From the NCBI RefSeq assembly GCF_900114385.1, contig NZ_FOSW01000003.1, positions 1 through 64,000 on the forward strand: a DNA stretch of 64,000 nt, written 5' to 3'. The notes beneath the pieces were generated by a model. The model was not told where the DNA came from, did not search any database, and saw nothing but the letters and a program-made list of their open reading frames with translations. Origin of the DNA: Geodermatophilus ruber (GTDB taxonomy: Bacteria > Actinomycetota > Actinomycetes > Mycobacteriales > Geodermatophilaceae). A program made the position numbers and the translations under genes. How positions within the stretch are numbered: the first letter of the stretch is position 1; each line of letters begins with the position of its first letter. Shown here one piece after another: positions 1 to 8,323 of the stretch.

Positions 1-92
1 CCCCCGCCCAGACCAGCGGGTTGATAGGCCGGAGGTGGAAGCGCCGCGAGGCGTGGAGCTGACCGGTACTAATAGGCCGAGGACTTGACCAC
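1..92 (+). rRNA. 23S rRNA, 3' end only
   Basis: The first ~90 bases are the terminal part of a bacterial large-subunit rRNA. They contain the highly conserved 3'-terminal stretch GGTACTAATAGGCCGAGGAC followed by TTGACC at 65-90. The body of the gene lies upstream of the window. The exact 3' processing point near base 92 is an estimate. A 5S gene follows about 105 bp later, as expected for an rRNA operon. Confidence 0.95.
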
Positions 93-198
93 ACGCCCTA
101 CAGGCAACCCGTCTACGGGCCGGTCAGAAGAGTAATTGTCGCGTCCACTGTGCGGTTCTGAACGCACGAACCGGTCTCCGGTTCGACATGTTCACAGC

Positions 199-316
199 GT
201 TACGGCGGCCATGGCGAGAGGGAAACGCCCGGTCTCATTCCGAACCCGGAAGCTAAGCCTCTCAGCGCCGATGGTACTGCCCCGGAGACGGGGTGGGAGA
301 GTAGGACGCCGCCGGA
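199..316 (+). rRNA. 5S rRNA
   Basis: This is a 5S rRNA of about 118 nt. It opens with GTTACGGCGGCCATGGCGAG and closes with GGACGCCGCC, and these ends pair to form helix I. The internal hallmark CATTCCGAACCCGGAAGCTA lies near 237-256. It follows the 23S end directly and a strong hairpin terminator comes immediately after, so this is the last gene of the rRNA operon. End positions are good to a few bases. Confidence 0.95.
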
Positions 317-325
317 CAACCATTC

Positions 326-366
326 CGAAACGGGGGTCAGAGCCACGCGCTCTGACCCCCGTTTCG
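326..366 (+). terminator. rRNA operon terminator hairpin
   Basis: A perfect 18-bp inverted repeat (326-343 with 349-366) with a 5-nt loop CACGC sits 10 bp after the 5S gene. The stem carries a GGGGGTCAGAG core. There is no downstream T-run, which is common for actinobacterial terminators. Its position closes the rRNA operon. Confidence 0.85.
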
Positions 367-439
367 TGCGTTGAGCACTATTCCCCTTCACCGCGGCTCC
401 TCGTGGGTGCGGCATTCAGCGATGAGGTAAGCAGTAGTC

Positions 440-2335
440 ATGACTTCTCCGCGGCGCGGCGCCGGTGGTTCCGGCGGACAGGGGCCTCGAGGCGGCCGGG
501 GCGGCTCCGGTCAGGGGCGGTCACAAGGCTCGGGCGGCTTCCGCGGGGGCTCTCCCGCGGCCGGTGGGCGCGGCGGGTCCTGGCAGGGGCGCCGCCAGGC
601 CGGCGAGCGGCCCCAGCGGCCGGCCGATCAGGGCTCCGATCGGGACTGGCGGGACCGGCGTCCCGAGTCCGAGGGCCGGCAGGGAGAGCGTCCGCGGTGG
701 CGGGACGGCGCCGAGGGTGCCCGCTCTCCGCGACCGGCATCGGGGGCGGACCGGCGGGACCGTGGCGTCCAGGACCGGCGGGACCGCGGCGCCCAGGGCG
801 AGCGCGGGTCGGACCGGGGCTCCCGGTGGGCCGGTCGTCCCCAGGGTGAACGGCCTCAGCGGAGCGATGCGCCCTCCGGGGGCTGGCAGAACCGATCGGT
901 CGCCGGCGGGCGCCAGCAGCGGCCGGCCACCGGTGGGGAATGGCGCGAGCGTCGTCCGGACGGGGAGCGGCCGCAGTGGCGTGACCGTGCCCCCGGGGGG
1001 CGGCCCCAGCGGCCCGCGGCCGGTGGAGATTGGCGGGACCGCCGTCCCGAGGGGGACCGTTCGCAGCGGGCCGATCGTCCGCAGCGTCCCGCGGCCGGCG
1101 GGGCCTGGCGGGATCGCCGTCCCGAGGGGGAGCGCCCCCAGCGGGGCGACCGCCCGCAGGGGGACCGGTTCCAGCAGCCCCGTGGACCGCGGCAGGAATG
1201 GCAGGAGCGGCGTCCGCCCCGCCAGGGCGGGACCGGCGGCGCGCGCGGTGGCGACTGGCGGGAGCGCCGGCCCGAGGGCGACCGCCCGCAGGGGGACCGC
1301 TTCCAGCAGCCCCGTGGACCGCGGCAGGAATGGCAGGAGCGGCGTCCGCCCCGCCAGGGCGGGACCGGCGGCGCGCGCGGTGGCGACCGGCGGGAGCGCC
1401 GTCCGTCGGACGACCGCCGCGGGCGGCCGGACGGGGGCGCGGGTCCGCGGCCGCACGCGGACCGGACGCCGCCCGCGCCGGTGGGTCCGGAGATCCCCGA
1501 GTGGGCCGATCCCCGCGAACTCGCCCCGGCCGTCCGGCAGGCGCTGCGGGGGCTCGACTCACGCAACGCCGAGCGGGTGGCCGGCCACCTGGTCGCCGCG
1601 GGCACGCTGGTCGACGACCAGCCCGAGGAGGCGCTCGCGCATGCCCGCGCCGCCCGGGACCGGGCGTCCCGGATCGCGGCGGTCCGGGAGGCGGTCGGCG
1701 TCGCGGCGTACCACGCCGGGGACTACGCAGAGGCGGCCCGTGAGCTGCGGGCCTACCGGCGGATGAGCGGTGACCAGGGCTACCGTGCCGTCCTCGCCGA
1801 CTGCGAGCGGGCACTGGGCCGGCCGGAGGTGGCCCTCCGCCTGGTCCGCGAGGCACTGACCGAGGGGCCCGACCCCGAGGAGGCCGTCGAGTTGCGCCTG
1901 GTCGAGGCCGGCACCCGTCAGGACCTCGACGAGCTGCCCGCCGCGCGGCTGGTGCTCGAGGGCGCGCTGGGCGGGCGGCCGCGTCCCGAGGCGGTGGACC
2001 TGAGCGATCCGGGCACCCTGCGCCTGGCGGCCGCCTACGCCGACCTGCTCGCGGCGTCGGGCGAGGACACCCTCGCCGAGGAGTGGCGCGCCGCGGTGGA
2101 CGCCCACACCCCCGAGGACCTCGATGTGGAGTTCTCCGAGGAGGAGATCGACCAGGAGGTGGCCGCCGTCGACGGCGAGGAGCCGGCTGCCGTCCCGGCA
2201 GGTGAGGAGACGCCGGTGCCCGAGGTGGTCCCGGCCGAGCCCGGCGACGAGGACCTCGTGCTCGATGAGGACATCGAGGCCGAGGTGGCCGAGCTGCTCG
2301 GCGAGATCGAGCCGCCGGGCGACGAGGAGCACTGA
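440..2335 (+). CDS. Arg/Gly-rich protein with C-terminal TPR-like domain
   Basis: This 631-residue protein has an ATG start with a GAGG-type ribosome site upstream (423-427). Residues 1 to ~345 are low complexity, very rich in Arg, Gly, Pro, Gln and Asp (GGRGG-like and RDRRPEG-like repeats). Residues ~350-545 form a helical TPR-like domain of the type found in the Rv1691-family actinobacterial protein, and the tail (~545-631) is strongly acidic. Position next to the tlyA/nadK/recN block matches Rv1691. The basic N-terminus suggests RNA or nucleic-acid binding (inference from composition). The N-terminal region contains a recent 132-bp tandem duplication. Large ORFs in other frames are GC-driven shadows. 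Function is unknown. Confidence 0.85.
   Translation: MTSPRRGAGGSGGQGPRGGRGGSGQGRSQGSGGFRGGSPAAGGRGGSWQGRRQAGERPQRPADQGSDRDWRDRRPESEGRQGERPRWRDGAEGARSPRPASGADRRDRGVQDRRDRGAQGERGSDRGSRWAGRPQGERPQRSDAPSGGWQNRSVAGGRQQRPATGGEWRERRPDGERPQWRDRAPGGRPQRPAAGGDWRDRRPEGDRSQRADRPQRPAAGGAWRDRRPEGERPQRGDRPQGDRFQQPRGPRQEWQERRPPRQGGTGGARGGDWRERRPEGDRPQGDRFQQPRGPRQEWQERRPPRQGGTGGARGGDRRERRPSDDRRGRPDGGAGPRPHADRTPPAPVGPEIPEWADPRELAPAVRQALRGLDSRNAERVAGHLVAAGTLVDDQPEEALAHARAARDRASRIAAVREAVGVAAYHAGDYAEAARELRAYRRMSGDQGYRAVLADCERALGRPEVALRLVREALTEGPDPEEAVELRLVEAGTRQDLDELPAARLVLEGALGGRPRPEAVDLSDPGTLRLAAAYADLLAASGEDTLAEEWRAAVDAHTPEDLDVEFSEEEIDQEVAAVDGEEPAAVPAGEETPVPEVVPAEPGDEDLVLDEDIEAEVAELLGEIEPPGDEEH
1146..1396 (+). 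repeat. 132-bp tandem duplication inside the RG-rich gene
   Basis: Two near-identical in-frame copies begin at 1146 and 1278 (unit 132 bp, 44 codons); the second copy is clear to about 1396. Each encodes a block starting GDRPQGDRFQQPRGPRQEWQ. Only scattered substitutions separate the copies, so the duplication is recent or kept uniform by gene conversion. Confidence 0.85.
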
Positions 2336-2434
2336 CCTCTGACGTCCGGCCCGGCCCCGTCCACACCGACCGCCTCGGTCCACAGGCGGGCGCCGGGCCT
2401 GGCCCGGTCCGGAGCCGGCGGCGAGGCTGCCGTC

Positions 2435-2815
2435 ATGAGCGTGGCAGTCATCGACCGGAACACCGTGGTACTCCGCGGGCGGATGTCCGCACCCGCTGAG
2501 CTCACGTCCCTGCCCAGCGGCGACACGCTGGTCAGCTTCCGCATCGTCGTGCGCAGGCCCGAGCCGCGGGCGCGCGGGCAGTCCGTCGACGTTCTCACCT
2601 GCATCACCTACGACCGGGCGCTCCAGCGGCGGGTGGCGGCGTGGGAGGCAGGGGAGGTCATCGAGGTCGAGGGCGCGCTGCAGCGCCGCTTCTGGCGGAC
2701 GCCGGGCGGCACGGCCTCCGTCTGCGAGGTGAACTGCCGCAGGGGCCGGAAGGTGCCGCGCGCGTCGGGCGCCACGAAGGCGCCACGGGCTGAGCGGACC
2801 GGTCAGTCCCGGTGA
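2435..2815 (+). CDS. single-stranded DNA-binding (SSB/OB-fold) family protein
   Basis: This 126-residue protein has an SSB-type OB fold. The start MSVAVIDRNTVVLRGRMSAP, a strand such as LVSFRIVVRR and the later VIEVEGALQRRFWR follow the SSB pattern of N-terminal strand, L-x-FR-x-A-like strand and V-x-GxL strand. It lacks the long Gly-rich tail and acidic DDDIPF-like tip of the main replicative SSB and ends in a basic segment. It is therefore more likely an accessory SSB paralog. It converges with the DUF1015 gene and their 3' ends overlap by 13 bp. Confidence 0.75.
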   Translation: MSVAVIDRNTVVLRGRMSAPAELTSLPSGDTLVSFRIVVRRPEPRARGQSVDVLTCITYDRALQRRVAAWEAGEVIEVEGALQRRFWRTPGGTASVCEVNCRRGRKVPRASGATKAPRAERTGQSR

Positions 2816-4119
2816 GGGCGCAGCACCAGACCCGTGCGCGGCTTGGGCACGAACAGCGTCGACTTCCGCGGCATCCGGGCACCGGCCCGGGCGACGGCGG
2901 CGACGTCGGCCGGCGCGGGCGCCCGGAGCAGCACGGCTACCCCGCGACGGGCCACCGCCCCGGTCAGCGCTTCCTCCAGGTCATGCGCCACCTGGACGGC
3001 GCCCTCCTCGTCGCCGCGGCCCCACAGCGTGCGGAACAGGCCGTGGTGGACCAGCACGACGTCCAGCCCGCGCCAGGCAGCCGGCGCCTCGCGCGGCACC
3101 GCGTCGAGGACCGTCGTCGTCGGGCCGGTCAGCCGCACCAGCCGCCGACCGTCGCTGACCAGCACCCCGGACTGCCCGGGGTCGGCGAGCCAGCGGTGCG
3201 CGAGGGCGAGGAGCTCGGTGGGGTCGCTCGCGGGCGCGGCCAGGTCGGTGATCTCGAACCCGCGCGCGGCGGCGGACAGCGCGGCCTCGAGGGGCAGGTC
3301 GGGCACGACCCGGTGGATGGCGTGCACCTGCAGGCCCGTGGGCCCCATGGGCGTGAGCAGCGCGAGCACCGCCTGCGTACCCGGCTGGCCGGGGTGCAGG
3401 CGGGCGTGGGCCTGCGCCGCGGCGAAGCGGTGGTGCCCGTCGGCGATGACGGCCCCCGTGCGGGCGAACGCGTCGGTCAGCCGGCCGAGCACTCCCGGGT
3501 CGCTCACCCGCCAGAGGCGGTGCCGGACGCCCTCGCCGTCGGCCATCGCCAGAGTGGGCGCACCCTCCCGGGTCGCGGCGATGAGCCCGGGAACGGTGGG
3601 CTCCGGGTCGTGGGCGAGCATGATCGGCTCGAGGTCGGTCCCGGTGGCGGCCAGCAGCGCGCGACGGCCCTCCACGGCGACCGGGTAGGTGTCCTCGTGC
3701 GGCAGCACCGCCGGGGATCCGGGCGCCGGCACGGTCACGGCCGCGAGCCACCCCAGGGTCGCCGGCGAACCGTCCGGTGGCTGCATCTCGTAGAGCCACA
3801 TGGCCGGTTCGCGGTCGCGCCCGAGCACGTCCGCGGCCTGCCAGTCCCGCAGCGTCCGGGCAGCCTGCGCCACCGGGCCGTCGGCGGACGCGGTCGCGCC
3901 GTCGGACGGGAGGACGTGCGGCAGGATCAGGCGGACGATGTTGTGCGGGTCCGCCGCGGCCAGCCGTTCCCGGCCCTCAGGGGTCACCAGGTCGTACGCT
4001 GGCGAGCTGACCCGGGCCAGGTGCCCGGGATCCCCTCGCCGGTAGGTCAGGGCGCGGAAGGGCCGGACCTCGAGCCCCGGTCCTGCGGGGGGTGGGGCAT
4101 CGGCCGGAGGCGGGGGCAC
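2803..4119 (-). CDS. DUF1015 family protein
   Basis: This 438-residue protein belongs to DUF1015. The N-terminal part has the family pattern VRPFRALTYRRGDP with VSSPAYDLVTPEGRE, followed by NIVRLILP. The central hallmark is IADGHHRFAAAQAH. The biochemical role of DUF1015 proteins is not established. The first ~15 residues are Pro/Ala-rich, so a slightly later start is possible. It lies on the opposite strand to its neighbours and overlaps the end of the SSB-like gene tail to tail. Confidence 0.85.
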   Translation of the reverse strand: MPPPPADAPPPAGPGLEVRPFRALTYRRGDPGHLARVSSPAYDLVTPEGRERLAAADPHNIVRLILPHVLPSDGATASADGPVAQAARTLRDWQAADVLGRDREPAMWLYEMQPPDGSPATLGWLAAVTVPAPGSPAVLPHEDTYPVAVEGRRALLAATGTDLEPIMLAHDPEPTVPGLIAATREGAPTLAMADGEGVRHRLWRVSDPGVLGRLTDAFARTGAVIADGHHRFAAAQAHARLHPGQPGTQAVLALLTPMGPTGLQVHAIHRVVPDLPLEAALSAAARGFEITDLAAPASDPTELLALAHRWLADPGQSGVLVSDGRRLVRLTGPTTTVLDAVPREAPAAWRGLDVVLVHHGLFRTLWGRGDEEGAVQVAHDLEEALTGAVARRGVAVLLRAPAPADVAAVARAGARMPRKSTLFVPKPRTGLVLRPHRD

Positions 4120-4220
4120 GGAGAAATCGTAGGAGCGGTGCGCCGGGATCCGGCGTCGCGGCCGGTCCCGGACGGGCCGGCACGGGCGCCGGGGCGACGG
4201 CCGGAACCGAGGGGAAGACA

Positions 4221-4616
4221 GTGACGGATGCGGGGTCCCCCGCGGGCGACGTCTACGACTGGTACCAGCGGGGCCTGCAGCTGCTGACCAACCGCGACCC
4301 CGCCGCTGCGGCGACCCTGCTCACCCGGGCGCTGCAGGCCGAACCCGGATCGCGCAGCCTGCTGGAGGCGCTCGGGCGCGCCCAGTACGACGCCGGCCGC
4401 TTCCGTGAGGCGATCGGCACTTTCAGCGAGCTCGCGTCCTGCAATCCCGCCGACGACTACGCCCAGTTCGGTCTGGGTCTGGCCGCCAGTCGGGCCGGCG
4501 ACCTGGACCTGGCCGCCGAGCACCTCGCCCTGGCCGTGGCGATGCGCCCGGACCGGGCCCACTACGCCCGGGCTCTGCGCGGCGTCCGGGCCCGGCGGAC
4601 GGCGGAGTCGGCGTGA
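4221..4616 (+). CDS. small TPR protein
   Basis: This is a 131-residue tetratricopeptide-repeat protein. The GTG start at 4221 is chosen because GAGGGGAAG lies just upstream (4209-4217) and the sequence before it is low-complexity Gly/Ala/Arg. Three TPR-like helical pairs are visible (YQRGLQLLTNRDPAAAATLL, ALGRAQYDAGRFREAIGTF, FGLGLAASRAGDLDLAAEHL). The stop overlaps the start of the HAD phosphatase gene by 4 bp (GTGA), so the two are probably translationally coupled. It is likely a protein-protein scaffold; partner unknown. Confidence 0.85.
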   Translation: MTDAGSPAGDVYDWYQRGLQLLTNRDPAAAATLLTRALQAEPGSRSLLEALGRAQYDAGRFREAIGTFSELASCNPADDYAQFGLGLAASRAGDLDLAAEHLALAVAMRPDRAHYARALRGVRARRTAESA

Positions 4617-5707
4617 GCGCGCACGCCCTGCCGCCCGTCCCGCTCGCCGCGGGACTGACCGAGCCACCCACCGCCGTGCACGACGTCGCGCTGCTCGACC
4701 TCGACGGGGTGGTCTACGTCGGGCCCGACGCCGTGCCCGGCGTTCCCGAGGCGCTGGCCACCGCCCGCCGGGCCGGCATGCGGCTGGGCTTCGTGACGAA
4801 CAATGCTGCCCGCACCCCGCAGGAGGTGGCCCGCCACCTGACCGAGCTCGGCGTCCCCGCCGGCGCCGACGACGTCATCACCAGCTCCCAGGCCGCGGCG
4901 ACCGTCGTCGCCCAGCGTCTGGGCGCCGGGGCACGGGTGCTGCCGGTCGGCGGCCCGGGCGTCGCCGCGGCCCTGCGCGCGGTCGGCCTGACCGTGGTCG
5001 AGCGCGCCGAGGACGAGCCGGCCGCGGTCGTCCAGGGGTACGGCCGGGACGTCGGCTGGGCTCAGCTGGCCGAGGCGGTCGTCGCCATCCGCAACGGTGC
5101 CCACCACGTGGCCACGAACGGCGACGCGACCATCCCCTCGCCGCGGGGGCCGCTGCCGGGCAACGGCGCGATGGTCGGCGTGGTCAGCGCGGTGACCGGC
5201 CGGGTTCCCCTGATCACCGGCAAGCCGGACCCCGCGATGCACGCGGAGTGCGTCCGGCGCACCGGCGCCCACCGGCCGCTCGTCGTCGGCGACCGCCTGG
5301 ACACCGACGTCGAGGGCGGCCGACGGGCCGGGGCGGCCAGCCTGCTGGTCCTCTCCGGCGTCACCGATCCGGCGACGCTGCTGGCCGCCGGCCCGCACCA
5401 GCGCCCCGACCTGCTCTCGGCCGACGCCTCCGGGCTGCTGGTCCCGCACCCGGCCGTGACCGCCGAGGGCGGCGGCTGGCGGTGCGGGGGCTGGGAAGCC
5501 CGGGCGGTGGGGGAGGGCGGTCCCCTGGAGCTCCGCAGCGCGGGGCCCGGCGGGCACGAGGGCCCCGGCGACGGGCTGGACGGCCTGCGGGCGCTCTGCG
5601 CCGCGCACTGGGCGCAGCATCCCGACGACGAGGTGCCCGCCGTCGTGCGGGCCGCCGACTCCCGGGCCGAGGCCGCTCTGCTGCGGTGGGCGCTCAGGAC
5701 CGGCTGA
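4613..5707 (+). CDS. HAD-superfamily phosphatase (Rv1692-like)
   Basis: This 364-residue HAD hydrolase of the NagD/p-nitrophenyl phosphatase class starts with GTG at 4613. Motif I is LLDLDGVVYVG with nucleophile Asp29 and acid/base Asp31. Motif II is VTNNAARTP, and the lysine/motif III-IV region is ITGKPDPAM with VVGDRLDTDVEGG. The Mycobacterium homologue Rv1692 is described as a glycerol-3-phosphate phosphatase in glycerophospholipid recycling, and the same syntenic position before tlyA supports that assignment. The last ~80 residues are a C-terminal extension beyond the HAD fold. Confidence 0.85.
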   Translation: MSAHALPPVPLAAGLTEPPTAVHDVALLDLDGVVYVGPDAVPGVPEALATARRAGMRLGFVTNNAARTPQEVARHLTELGVPAGADDVITSSQAAATVVAQRLGAGARVLPVGGPGVAAALRAVGLTVVERAEDEPAAVVQGYGRDVGWAQLAEAVVAIRNGAHHVATNGDATIPSPRGPLPGNGAMVGVVSAVTGRVPLITGKPDPAMHAECVRRTGAHRPLVVGDRLDTDVEGGRRAGAASLLVLSGVTDPATLLAAGPHQRPDLLSADASGLLVPHPAVTAEGGGWRCGGWEARAVGEGGPLELRSAGPGGHEGPGDGLDGLRALCAAHWAQHPDDEVPAVVRAADSRAEAALLRWALRTG

Positions 5708-5740
5708 ACCGGCACCGCTGGACGAGGTCCCGGGCGCCGG

Positions 5741-6070
5741 TCAGAGCAGCGCGCGCAGCCGCAGCAGATCCCTCAGGCCGGCCTCCAGCTTCACCCGGCC
5801 CGACGCCCACGCCGGGCCGAACGACAGCCGGCCCTCGGTGAGCGCGACGAGGTCGTCACTGCTCATGGTGAGCCGGATGTCGGCCTTCTCCAGGGACTGC
5901 TCCTCCGGCTCGGCCCGAAGCTCGTGCACGGACCCGCGGGCCAGCCGCCCCCGGACGATCTGCCCCAGATCCGGGAAGCGGCAGGACAGGCTGCGGTCCA
6001 GCCCCTGGGCGGCGGGGTTCGCCGCGAGGTCACCGAGAATGCCCTTGAGGGCGGTCATGCACTGCTCCAT
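5741..6070 (-). CDS. SCP2 sterol-binding-like domain protein
   Basis: This is a 109-residue protein if started at the ATG at 6070 (MEQCMTALKGILGDL); a second ATG follows four codons in. A longer upstream reading frame is compositionally non-coding. The sequence fits a small SCP2-type lipid-binding domain: SLSCRFPDLGQIVRGRL, then IRLTMSSDDLVALTEGRLS and a C-terminal amphipathic helix AWASGRVKLEAGLRDLLRL. Such proteins bind hydrophobic ligands, but no substrate can be inferred. It is encoded opposite to the tlyA operon and is divergent from the small gene at 6244. Confidence 0.7.
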   Translation of the reverse strand: MEQCMTALKGILGDLAANPAAQGLDRSLSCRFPDLGQIVRGRLARGSVHELRAEPEEQSLEKADIRLTMSSDDLVALTEGRLSFGPAWASGRVKLEAGLRDLLRLRALL

Positions 6071-6243
6071 CGTCGCCACGCGGGCATGCCTCCAACGCAC
6101 GAAGGGTCCGGGCCGTCGGAACGCTATCCGTCGGTCGACCCGCCCGTGCCCGTCGCTCCCGGCCGGTAATCTCGCGGGCCAGGACAGCGCATCGCCGGCG
6201 CCGCAGCACGCGCCCGGCGCACCCCCCACCCGAGAGGCGAACC

Positions 6244-6480
6244 ATGACGGAGCCGAGTCGACCGCGACCGGTACCGGGCCCCCCGCGGCCCGGCCCGGGC
6301 CCGTGGAGCGCTCCGGCGACGGTCCCGGGCGCGGCGGTGGAAGCTCAGCCGCCGGCATCAGCGCCGGACGACCCGCCGTTCGGCGACCTGGCGCACCGCC
6401 CGGTCACCGAGCACGTCGCCGTCTTCGAGGCCGAGCACGTCCGGCTGCAGCGCGAGCTCGCCACGATCGACCAGCTCTGA
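6244..6480 (+). CDS. small conserved hypothetical protein upstream of tlyA
   Basis: This 78-residue protein has a good ribosome site (GAGAGGCG at 6232-6239) before the ATG. The first ~50 residues are Pro-rich and variable. The C-terminus (VTEHVAVFEAEHVRLQRELA then TIDQL) forms a predicted amphipathic helix. The stop TGA shares its A with the tlyA ATG, so translation is coupled. A small protein occupies the same place in Mycobacterium (Rv1693), supporting a real gene. Function is unknown. Confidence 0.7.
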   Translation: MTEPSRPRPVPGPPRPGPGPWSAPATVPGAAVEAQPPASAPDDPPFGDLAHRPVTEHVAVFEAEHVRLQRELATIDQL

Positions 6481-7277
6481 TGGTCCGCCGCAGCCGACTG
6501 GACGCGGAGCTCGTGCGGCGGGGACTGGCCCGCTCGCGCGAGCACGCCGTCACGCTGATCACGGAGGGCCGGGTCTCCGTCTCCGGGCGGGCCGCCAGCA
6601 AGCCGGCCACCGGGGTCGATCCGAACACCCCCCTGGTGGTCCGCACCGATCCCGACGCGCCGAGCTGGGTGTCCCGCGGCGCGCACAAGTTGCTCGGCGC
6701 GCTGGAGGCCTTCCCCGTGGCCGTCGAGGGGCGCCGCGCCCTGGACGCCGGCGCCTCCACCGGGGGCTTCACCGAGGTGCTGCTGCGCCGCGGCGCGCGC
6801 GAGGTGGTCGCGGTGGACGTCGGCTACGGCGAGCTGGCCTGGTCCCTGCGCACCGACGAGCGGGTCCGCGTCCTGGAGCGCACGAACGTGCGCACCCTGA
6901 CGCCGGGGCAGGTCGACGGCCCGGTGGACCTCGTCGTCGCCGACCTGTCCTTCATCTCGCTGCGGCTGGTGCTGCCCGCCCTCACCGCCTGCGCGACCCC
7001 CGACGCCGACCTGCTGCCCATGGTCAAGCCGCAGTTCGAGGTCGGCCGGGAGCGCCTGGGCTCCGGAGGCGTGGTGCGGGAGCCCGCGCACCGGCAGGCC
7101 GCCGTGCTGGAGGTCGCCCGGGCCGCCGCGGAGCTCGGCTGGGGGACCGCCGGGGTGACCGCCAGCCCGCTGCCGGGCCCGGCGGGCAACGTGGAGTTCT
7201 TTCTGTGGCTGCGCCGTGACGCCGGCCCGCCGCGGGAGGAGGACGTGCAGCGCGCCGTCGAGGAGGGCCCTCGGTGA
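6480..7277 (+). CDS. tlyA: TlyA family rRNA 2'-O-methyltransferase
   Basis: This 265-residue protein is related to hemolysin A/TlyA. An N-terminal S4 RNA-binding domain (RLDAELVRRGLARSREHA to ~65) is followed by a FtsJ-like Rossmann methyltransferase with SAM motif DAGASTGGFTEVLL (~88-101). Family residues follow in VVADLSFISL (~155) and LPMVKPQFEVG (~180). TlyA methylates 16S C1409 and 23S C1920 riboses in mycobacteria, which affects capreomycin susceptibility. It sits between the small upstream gene (1-bp overlap) and nadK (GTGA overlap). Confidence 0.93.
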   Translation: MVRRSRLDAELVRRGLARSREHAVTLITEGRVSVSGRAASKPATGVDPNTPLVVRTDPDAPSWVSRGAHKLLGALEAFPVAVEGRRALDAGASTGGFTEVLLRRGAREVVAVDVGYGELAWSLRTDERVRVLERTNVRTLTPGQVDGPVDLVVADLSFISLRLVLPALTACATPDADLLPMVKPQFEVGRERLGSGGVVREPAHRQAAVLEVARAAAELGWGTAGVTASPLPGPAGNVEFFLWLRRDAGPPREEDVQRAVEEGPR

Positions 7278-8323
7278 CGGTCGAGGAGGGATCCCCGGTG
7301 ACAGAGGTCGGTACCAGCGCGGGCACGAACCGGCAGGTCCTGCTGGTCGTGCACACCGGGCGGCAGGACATCGTCGAGCTGGCCCGCAGCTGCGCCGCCC
7401 GCCTGGCGCGGGCGGGTATCGGCGTGCGCGTGCTCGAGGAGGAGGCGGGCGCGCTGTGCATCGAGGGCGCCCACGTCGTCCCGGCCGACGCCGAGGCCGC
7501 CGACGGCGCGGAGATCGTCATGGTCTTCGGCGGGGACGGGACGTTCCTGCGCGCCGCCGAGCTGGCCCGCTTCAGCGACGCCGCGCTGATGGGGGTGAAC
7601 CTGGGCCGGGTCGGTTTCCTCGCCGAGACCGAGCCCGAGGCGGTGGAGGAGACGCTGACCGCCATCGAGCGCTGCGAGTACCGGGTGGAGGAGCGGCTGG
7701 CCATCGACGTCGACGTCCTCGACTGCGAGGGCACCGTGGTCGCGGGCACCTGGGCGCTCAACGAGGCCTCGGTGGAGAAGGCCGAGCGCTCCCGGGTCCT
7801 CGACGTGGTCGTCGCCATCGACGGGCGGCCGCTGACCAGTTTCGGCTGCGACGGCGTCCTGTTCTCCACCCCCACCGGCTCCACCGCCTACGCGTTCTCC
7901 GCCGGCGGCCCGGTGGTGTGGCCGGACGTCGAGGCGCTGCTGCTCGTCCCCTCCAACGCGCACGCGCTGTTCTCCCGCCCGCTGGTCACCTCCCCGAACT
8001 CGGTGCTGACCGTCGCCATCCCGGCCGACGGCAACCGGGCGCAGGTCTCCGCCGACGGCCGCCGCGCGCTCGAGGTGCCCGACGGCGGCCGCGTCGACGT
8101 GCGCCGGGCGGCCCGCCCGGTCCGCATCGCCCGGGTCCACGAATCCACCTTCGGTGACCGGCTGGTCGCCAAGTTCGGCCTGCCGGTCCGCGGCTTCCGC
8201 GACTCCCGCACCCACGACCCCGGCCACGAGCTCACGCGCTCCTGCAACGTGCTGACCCGCGGCTTCGTCACCGTGGAACCGAGGGAGGAGGGCTGCGGTG
8301 GCGGCACGGGCGAGCACGCCTGA
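7274..8323 (+). CDS. nadK: NAD kinase
   Basis: This ATP/polyphosphate-dependent NAD kinase makes NADP. The conserved GGDGT motif lies in MVFGGDGTFLRAAEL (~85), NLGRVGFLAE follows, and the diagnostic DGVLFSTPTGSTAYAFSAGG is at ~195-214. The 349-residue length assumes the GTG at 7274 overlapping tlyA. A second GTG at 7298 has a stronger site (GAGGAGGGA at 7283-7291) and would remove 8 residues. The ~40-residue C-terminal extension (from the RGFRDSRTHDP region) is typical for actinobacteria. It overlaps recN by 26 bp. Confidence 0.95.
   Translation: MTVEEGSPVTEVGTSAGTNRQVLLVVHTGRQDIVELARSCAARLARAGIGVRVLEEEAGALCIEGAHVVPADAEAADGAEIVMVFGGDGTFLRAAELARFSDAALMGVNLGRVGFLAETEPEAVEETLTAIERCEYRVEERLAIDVDVLDCEGTVVAGTWALNEASVEKAERSRVLDVVVAIDGRPLTSFGCDGVLFSTPTGSTAYAFSAGGPVVWPDVEALLLVPSNAHALFSRPLVTSPNSVLTVAIPADGNRAQVSADGRRALEVPDGGRVDVRRAARPVRIARVHESTFGDRLVAKFGLPVRGFRDSRTHDPGHELTRSCNVLTRGFVTVEPREEGCGGGTGEHA

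Noticed and set aside
1146-1396. Tandem repeats as a CRISPR-like array
   Set aside because: Repeat unit is 132 bp, in frame, without spacers; it is a coding duplication.
438-2366. 642-codon minus-strand frame opposite the RG-rich gene
   Set aside because: Extremely Pro/Arg-rich mirror of the low-complexity sense gene, with no domain and no start signal.
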